Positions 5,583 to 8,231 of a DNA stretch of 8,231 nucleotides are shown here, one piece after another (within the stretch, counting starts at the first letter, position 1; every line of letters begins with the position of its first letter). This stretch comes from JBGTHB01 sp041746415 (GTDB lineage: Bacteria; Pseudomonadota; Gammaproteobacteria; Coxiellales; Coxiellaceae), in NCBI GenBank assembly GCA_041746415.1, contig JBGTHB010000115.1:1-8231 (forward strand). The letters are read 5' to 3'. Both the position numbers and the translations under genes were made by a program. Under the pieces are notes generated by a model. The model saw only the letters and a list, made by a program, of their open reading frames with translations. It searched no databases and was not told the DNA's origin.

Positions 5583-7301
5583 AACCACACGCGCATGCAA
5601 TGCTAGCTCCATCTGCAATAATTTTTCACGTTCGCCTTCCAACATTTTAGTAACGGGAATGTGCGTCCATTTTGAAACGACTTCCGCCACTTCTTCTTCG
5701 GTTACACGATTACGCAACAACGTTGGTTTTTCTTTTTTACTTTCCTTTTCAGCAGCAGTTTTAAGTTTTTTCTCTAACTCAGGGATGATGCCATATTGCA
5801 ATTCTGACATGCGATTCAAATCAGAAGCACGGCGTGCGGCTTCCAATTCAATTTTGGCATTTTCCAATTGCTCTTTTATTTGTTGACCACCTTGTAAATT
5901 AATTTTTTCTGCCTTCCAAATTTCTTCAAGATCCGCGTATTCTTTTTCAAGCTTTTTAATCTCATCTTCTAAATCATCAAGTCGTTTTTTTGAGGCGTCA
6001 TCACTTTCTTTTTTCAACGCTTGTTGCTCAATCTTCAATTGAATTAAACGTCGCCCCATGCGATCCAACTCATAAGGTTTGGAATCCATTTCCATACGAA
6101 TTTGGCTAGCCGCCTCATCAATTAAATCAATCGCTTTATCCGGCAAATTACGATCCGTGATATAACGGTTAGATAGCGTTGCTGCTGCAACGATAGCGGG
6201 ATCAGTAATTTCAACACCGTGATGCACTTCATAACGTTCTTTTAAACCACGCAAAATGGCAATGGTGTCTTCGACTGTGGGCTCATTCACTAATACTTTT
6301 TGAAAACGTCGCTCAAGTGCCGCATCTTTTTCAATGTATTTTCGATATTCATCTAAAGTAGTAGCACCGATACAATGCAATTCGCCGCGTGACAAAGCGG
6401 GTTTTAACATGTTGCCAGCATCCATAGCACCTTCGGCTTTACCCGCCCCCACCATAGTATGGATTTCATCAATAAATAAAATTATTTGGCCTTCTTGTTT
6501 AGACAAATCTTTTAATACTGCTTTTAAACGTTCTTCAAATTCACCACGAAACTTAGCCCCTGCGATCAACGCTCCCATATCCAAGGATAATAATTTTTTA
6601 TTTTTTAATCCTTCTGGTACTTCACCATTCACAATACGTAATGCCAAACCTTCCACAATAGCGGTTTTACCCACCCCTGGTTCGCCGATCAATACGGGAT
6701 TGTTTTTGGTGCGACGTTGCAATACTTGAATCGCACGCCGTATTTCTTCGTCACGTCCAATGACAGGATCGAGTTTGCCGAGCTCAGCACGCTCAGTCAC
6801 ATCAATGGTGTATTTTTGTAATGAATTGCGTTGTGCTTCGGCACTGGGATCGTTGACGTTTTCGCCGCCACGCATATTTTTTACCGCCTTTTCAACAGCG
6901 GCTTTTTTAGCGCCAGCGTGTTCTAACAAATCTTTTAGAGCGCCTTTCGCTTCGAGCGCTGCCAAAATAAATAGCTCTGATGAAATGTACTGATCTTTAT
7001 TTTTTTGCGCCAATTTGTCGCAAACGTTAAGCAATTGTGACAAATCGCGCGACACATGTACCTCTCCCGGCGTGCCTTGCACTTGCGGCAAGCGATCAAT
7101 GGCTTTGTCTAAATCATCAATTAATTTTTTTACGTTCACATTTGCTTGCGTTAATAATGCAGCAATGCCGCCGTTGTCGTCATTAAGCATCGCCTTTAAA
7201 AGATGTACCGGCTCAATTTGTTGATTATCATGGCCAACGGCTAACGACTGGGCATCAGCTAAAGCATTTTGAAATAAAGTCGTGAATTTATCCATGCGCA
7301 T
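5580..7301 (-). CDS. clpB: N-terminal clpB open frame (573 aa: N-domain, NBD1 and middle domain)
   Basis: This is the part that would be translated from the native start. ATG at 7301 (MRMDKFT, matching the usual MRLD start of ClpB) has GAGGAG at 7310-7315 with 8 nt spacing. The product would end at ALHARVV, directly before NBD2. It keeps the substrate-binding N-domain, one complete ATPase ring module and the DnaK-interacting middle domain. It lacks NBD2, which in studied ClpB proteins contributes to hexamer stability and threading power. Disaggregation would therefore be expected to fail; partial or dominant-negative behaviour is possible but is inference. Confidence 0.85.
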   Translation of the reverse strand: MRMDKFTTLFQNALADAQSLAVGHDNQQIEPVHLLKAMLNDDNGGIAALLTQANVNVKKLIDDLDKAIDRLPQVQGTPGEVHVSRDLSQLLNVCDKLAQKNKDQYISSELFILAALEAKGALKDLLEHAGAKKAAVEKAVKNMRGGENVNDPSAEAQRNSLQKYTIDVTERAELGKLDPVIGRDEEIRRAIQVLQRRTKNNPVLIGEPGVGKTAIVEGLALRIVNGEVPEGLKNKKLLSLDMGALIAGAKFRGEFEERLKAVLKDLSKQEGQIILFIDEIHTMVGAGKAEGAMDAGNMLKPALSRGELHCIGATTLDEYRKYIEKDAALERRFQKVLVNEPTVEDTIAILRGLKERYEVHHGVEITDPAIVAAATLSNRYITDRNLPDKAIDLIDEAASQIRMEMDSKPYELDRMGRRLIQLKIEQQALKKESDDASKKRLDDLEDEIKKLEKEYADLEEIWKAEKINLQGGQQIKEQLENAKIELEAARRASDLNRMSELQYGIIPELEKKLKTAAEKESKKEKPTLLRNRVTEEEVAEVVSKWTHIPVTKMLEGEREKLLQMELALHARVV

Positions 7302-7309
7302 ACAACAAA

Positions 7310-7315
7310 CTCCTC
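7310..7315 (-). promoter_or_regulatory. strong ribosome binding site of clpB
   Basis: GAGGAG with 8 nt spacing supports ATG 7301 over the ATG two codons later at 7295. Confidence 0.65.
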
Positions 7316-7334
7316 TGCTAAATCAATAATGATT

Positions 7335-7363
7335 ACATCAGGGCGACTATCTGGATTTTCAAG
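7335..7363 (-). promoter_or_regulatory. candidate sigma-32 heat-shock promoter of clpB
   Basis: On the minus strand, CTTGAAA (7357-7363) is an exact match to the sigma-32 -35 element. After a 14-bp spacer, CCTGATGT (7335-7342) matches the CCCCATNT -10 element at five of the seven defined positions. The predicted transcript would start near 7328 and give a leader of about 27 nt containing the GAGGAG ribosome binding site. clpB is a classical sigma-32 target, which supports the call. Confidence 0.6.
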
Positions 7364-7365
7364 TC

Positions 7366-7371
7366 ATTATA
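7366..7371 (-). promoter_or_regulatory. consensus TATAAT -10 hexamer upstream of the clpB heat-shock promoter
   Basis: A perfect TATAAT lies just upstream of the CTTGAAA element on the minus strand. No convincing -35 hexamer is found 16-18 bp upstream (best candidate TCATTG at 17 bp), so a second, vegetative clpB promoter is only possible. The same bases overlap the region where a promoter for the divergent thioesterase gene would lie. Confidence 0.3.
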
Positions 7372-7378
7372 GCGTTTA

Positions 7379-7849
7379 ATGAACAACACAATGAAATCAT
7401 TACAACAACAATTCGCTGCCAACAGCATCTGTTATGGTTGCGGACCAGCCAATACCCAGGGACTGCAAATTCAAAGCTATGTTGTCGGTGATGAAATAAT
7501 TGCGCATTTCACACCCAAATCATTTCACCATGCTTTTCCGAATGTGCTAAACGGCGGCATCATTGGGACGTTACTGGATTGCCACTGCAACTGGGCCGCG
7601 GCTTGGTTTTTGATGCAAGATAAAAAATTAAACGAGCCACCGTGCACCGTCACTGCTGAATATTCAATCAAATTAAAACGCCCGACGCCAATGCGCACTG
7701 AGCTATTACTAAAAGCACGTCTGATTAAAATTGAAGGGAACACGGCTGAAATCGCCGGTGAATTAATTGCTAACGACAAAGTGTGCGACAGCTGCGTAGG
7801 AAAGTTCGTCGCTGTCGATGAAACGCACCCAGCGTTTCATCGTTGGTAA
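7379..7849 (+). CDS. PaaI-family hotdog-fold acyl-CoA thioesterase
   Basis: A 156-residue cytoplasmic protein of the hotdog thioesterase superfamily, which hydrolyses acyl-CoA thioesters. The N-terminal part has C18-Y-G-C21-G and N25-x-x-G-L, the usual opening of this PaaI subgroup. The core motif is L57-N-G-G-I-I-G-T-L-L-D67-C-H. Here the H of the classical HGG motif is Asn (NGG), and D67 is the likely catalytic acid on the central helix. The strand Y95-S-I-K-L-K-R-P-T-P and the C-terminal segment C136-D-S-C-V-G-K-F-V-A-V complete the fold. The substrate cannot be predicted. Neither ATG 7379 nor the in-frame ATG 7391 has a Shine-Dalgarno sequence, so the mRNA may be leaderless or have a very short leader. 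It is divergent from clpB, sharing a 77-bp promoter region, and convergent with the next gene. Confidence 0.85.
   Translation: MNNTMKSLQQQFAANSICYGCGPANTQGLQIQSYVVGDEIIAHFTPKSFHHAFPNVLNGGIIGTLLDCHCNWAAAWFLMQDKKLNEPPCTVTAEYSIKLKRPTPMRTELLLKARLIKIEGNTAEIAGELIANDKVCDSCVGKFVAVDETHPAFHRW
7816..7842. terminator. 11-bp perfect hairpin in the last codons of the thioesterase gene
   Basis: CGATGAAACGC (7816-7826) pairs with GCGTTTCATCG (7832-7842) around the loop ACCCA. It ends four bases before the TAA of the plus-strand gene and lies just past the TGA of the converging minus-strand gene. That position fits a shared, bidirectional terminator. The tract after it on the plus strand is only moderately T-rich, and there is no T-tract on the minus side, so the termination role is inferred. 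Confidence 0.45.
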
Positions 7850-8231
7850 TCAATTTCTATTAGACCTAAAGCTTGCTGCTAGCGCTGCTTGCACTGCCAT
7901 CTCCTCACTAGAAACTATGCTCTCATTAGGAAGTGCATCCTCACGCGAAGAGGATAAAGGCACCGAAAATAAGTTTGTATGCCTAGCAGCGCGGAACTGA
8001 ACCTGTTTCACTTCCTCTTCATTAGGAGGATCCGACCATAATTGTGCTGTTACTTCTGCGTCAGTCGCTGGGCGCACTCTTTGATTCTCAAGCAGGCCAT
8101 AAGACCAAAACCATTTTAATTCACACTTGTCATTTAGCGGACCTAAAACGATATCAACGGTTAAAATCCAGTGCGCTGGTATTTGTGCCAGCAACGGTTC
8201 CAGCACTGTCACTTCATCAGAACGTTTTCTT
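7850..8231 (-). CDS. C-terminal part of an unrecognised protein (enters from right edge)
   Basis: The frame is open from the window edge to TGA at 7850-7852, giving about 126 residues. A GTG at 8212 could be read as a start, but the frame stays open upstream (RKRSDEV...) and no ribosome binding site supports it. I treat it as the tail of a longer gene. The visible part has a mixed alpha/beta-like segment (LEPLLAQIPAHWILTVDIVL), a Trp-rich stretch LKWFWSYGLL, and then a low-complexity Ser/Glu/Ala-rich C-terminus that looks disordered. No domain is recognised. Its stop codon directly abuts the stop of the thioesterase gene, with no bases between them. Confidence 0.55.
   Translation of the reverse strand, partial: RKRSDEVTVLEPLLAQIPAHWILTVDIVLGPLNDKCELKWFWSYGLLENQRVRPATDAEVTAQLWSDPPNEEEVKQVQFRAARHTNLFSVPLSSSREDALPNESIVSSEEMAVQAALAASFRSNRN

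Larger units (their letters stand above)
4728..7301 (-). pseudogene. clpB: clpB, ATP-dependent protein disaggregase, interrupted by an in-frame TGA at codon 574
   Basis: Read through the TGA, this frame gives an 857-codon ClpB, the E. coli length. ClpB is a cytoplasmic hexameric AAA+ machine that works with DnaK/DnaJ/GrpE to extract polypeptides from aggregates after heat stress. Domains in order are: the Clp N-domain (1-145); NBD1 with Walker A GEPGVGKT (206-213), Walker B ILFIDE (274-279) and arginine fingers R331/R332; the coiled-coil middle domain (about 410-525); and NBD2 with Walker A GPTGVGKT (607-614), Walker B LLDE (677-680), R757 and the sensor-2 block GAR (814-816). Every motif is intact. 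The only lesion is TGA at 5580-5582, replacing the glycine of VVGQDEAV. A single G-to-T change from GGA explains it; no frameshift is involved. As written, no intact disaggregase can be made without read-through. It is a recent nonsense mutation or a sequence error. Confidence 0.93.

Noticed and set aside
5574..5590. Programmed +1 frameshift like the prfB signal, suggested by the TTTGAC context at the clpB stop.
   Set aside because: The downstream ClpB sequence is in the same frame as the upstream part, so a +1 shift would leave the ClpB frame. No upstream Shine-Dalgarno stimulator is seen.
5395..5886. A 163-codon plus-strand open frame opposite clpB.
   Set aside because: It is the antisense of a strongly conserved clpB region and has no features of its own.

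Overview
The window looks like a chromosomal segment from a moderately low-GC gammaproteobacterium. The best evidence is ClpB: its conceptual translation (857 codons) has the E. coli length, nearly the same residue numbering, and strong motif-level similarity to the gammaproteobacterial protein. A GTCAT-GGCGAGCG intergenic repeat recalls palindromic repeats I associate from memory with host-associated bacteria such as Legionellales, but the sequence alone does not prove that placement. The standard genetic code appears to apply: Trp is encoded by TGG, and two other genes end at TGA.

Layout, left to right. Positions 1-89 (minus) hold the start of a CaCA-type Na+/Ca2+ antiporter. Immediately upstream, in the same direction, is an HXXEE membrane protein (109-675). 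Next is a polytopic membrane protein of no recognised family (756-2135 or 2219, minus). The stretch 2220-2689 has no gene and is filled by two diverged copies of a palindromic repeat plus a hairpin. Then come an AraC-family regulator with a GyrI-like ligand domain (2690-3583, minus), a Bro-N family protein (3789-4637, minus), and clpB (4728-7301, minus). A PaaI-type hotdog thioesterase (7379-7849, plus) is divergent from clpB. It converges, stop codon against stop codon, on a gene that enters from the right edge (7850-8231, minus).

The most important observation is that clpB is broken by one in-frame TGA at codon 574. The TGA stands where ClpB proteins carry an invariant glycine (VV-G-Q-D/N-E-A-V), just before the second AAA+ module. 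The remaining 283 codons are open, in the same frame and fully conserved, so this is either a very recent nonsense mutation (GGA to TGA) or a sequence error. The promoter region still shows a plausible sigma-32-type heat-shock promoter and a strong ribosome binding site.

The genes do not form one pathway. Only the HXXEE/antiporter pair is close enough to suggest an operon. No phage, CRISPR, tRNA or rRNA genes were seen. I did not find a convincing new multi-gene system. The items most worth following are the clpB nonsense codon, the repeat cluster, a 27-bp codon-phased palindrome inside the Bro-N gene, and the unrecognised membrane protein.
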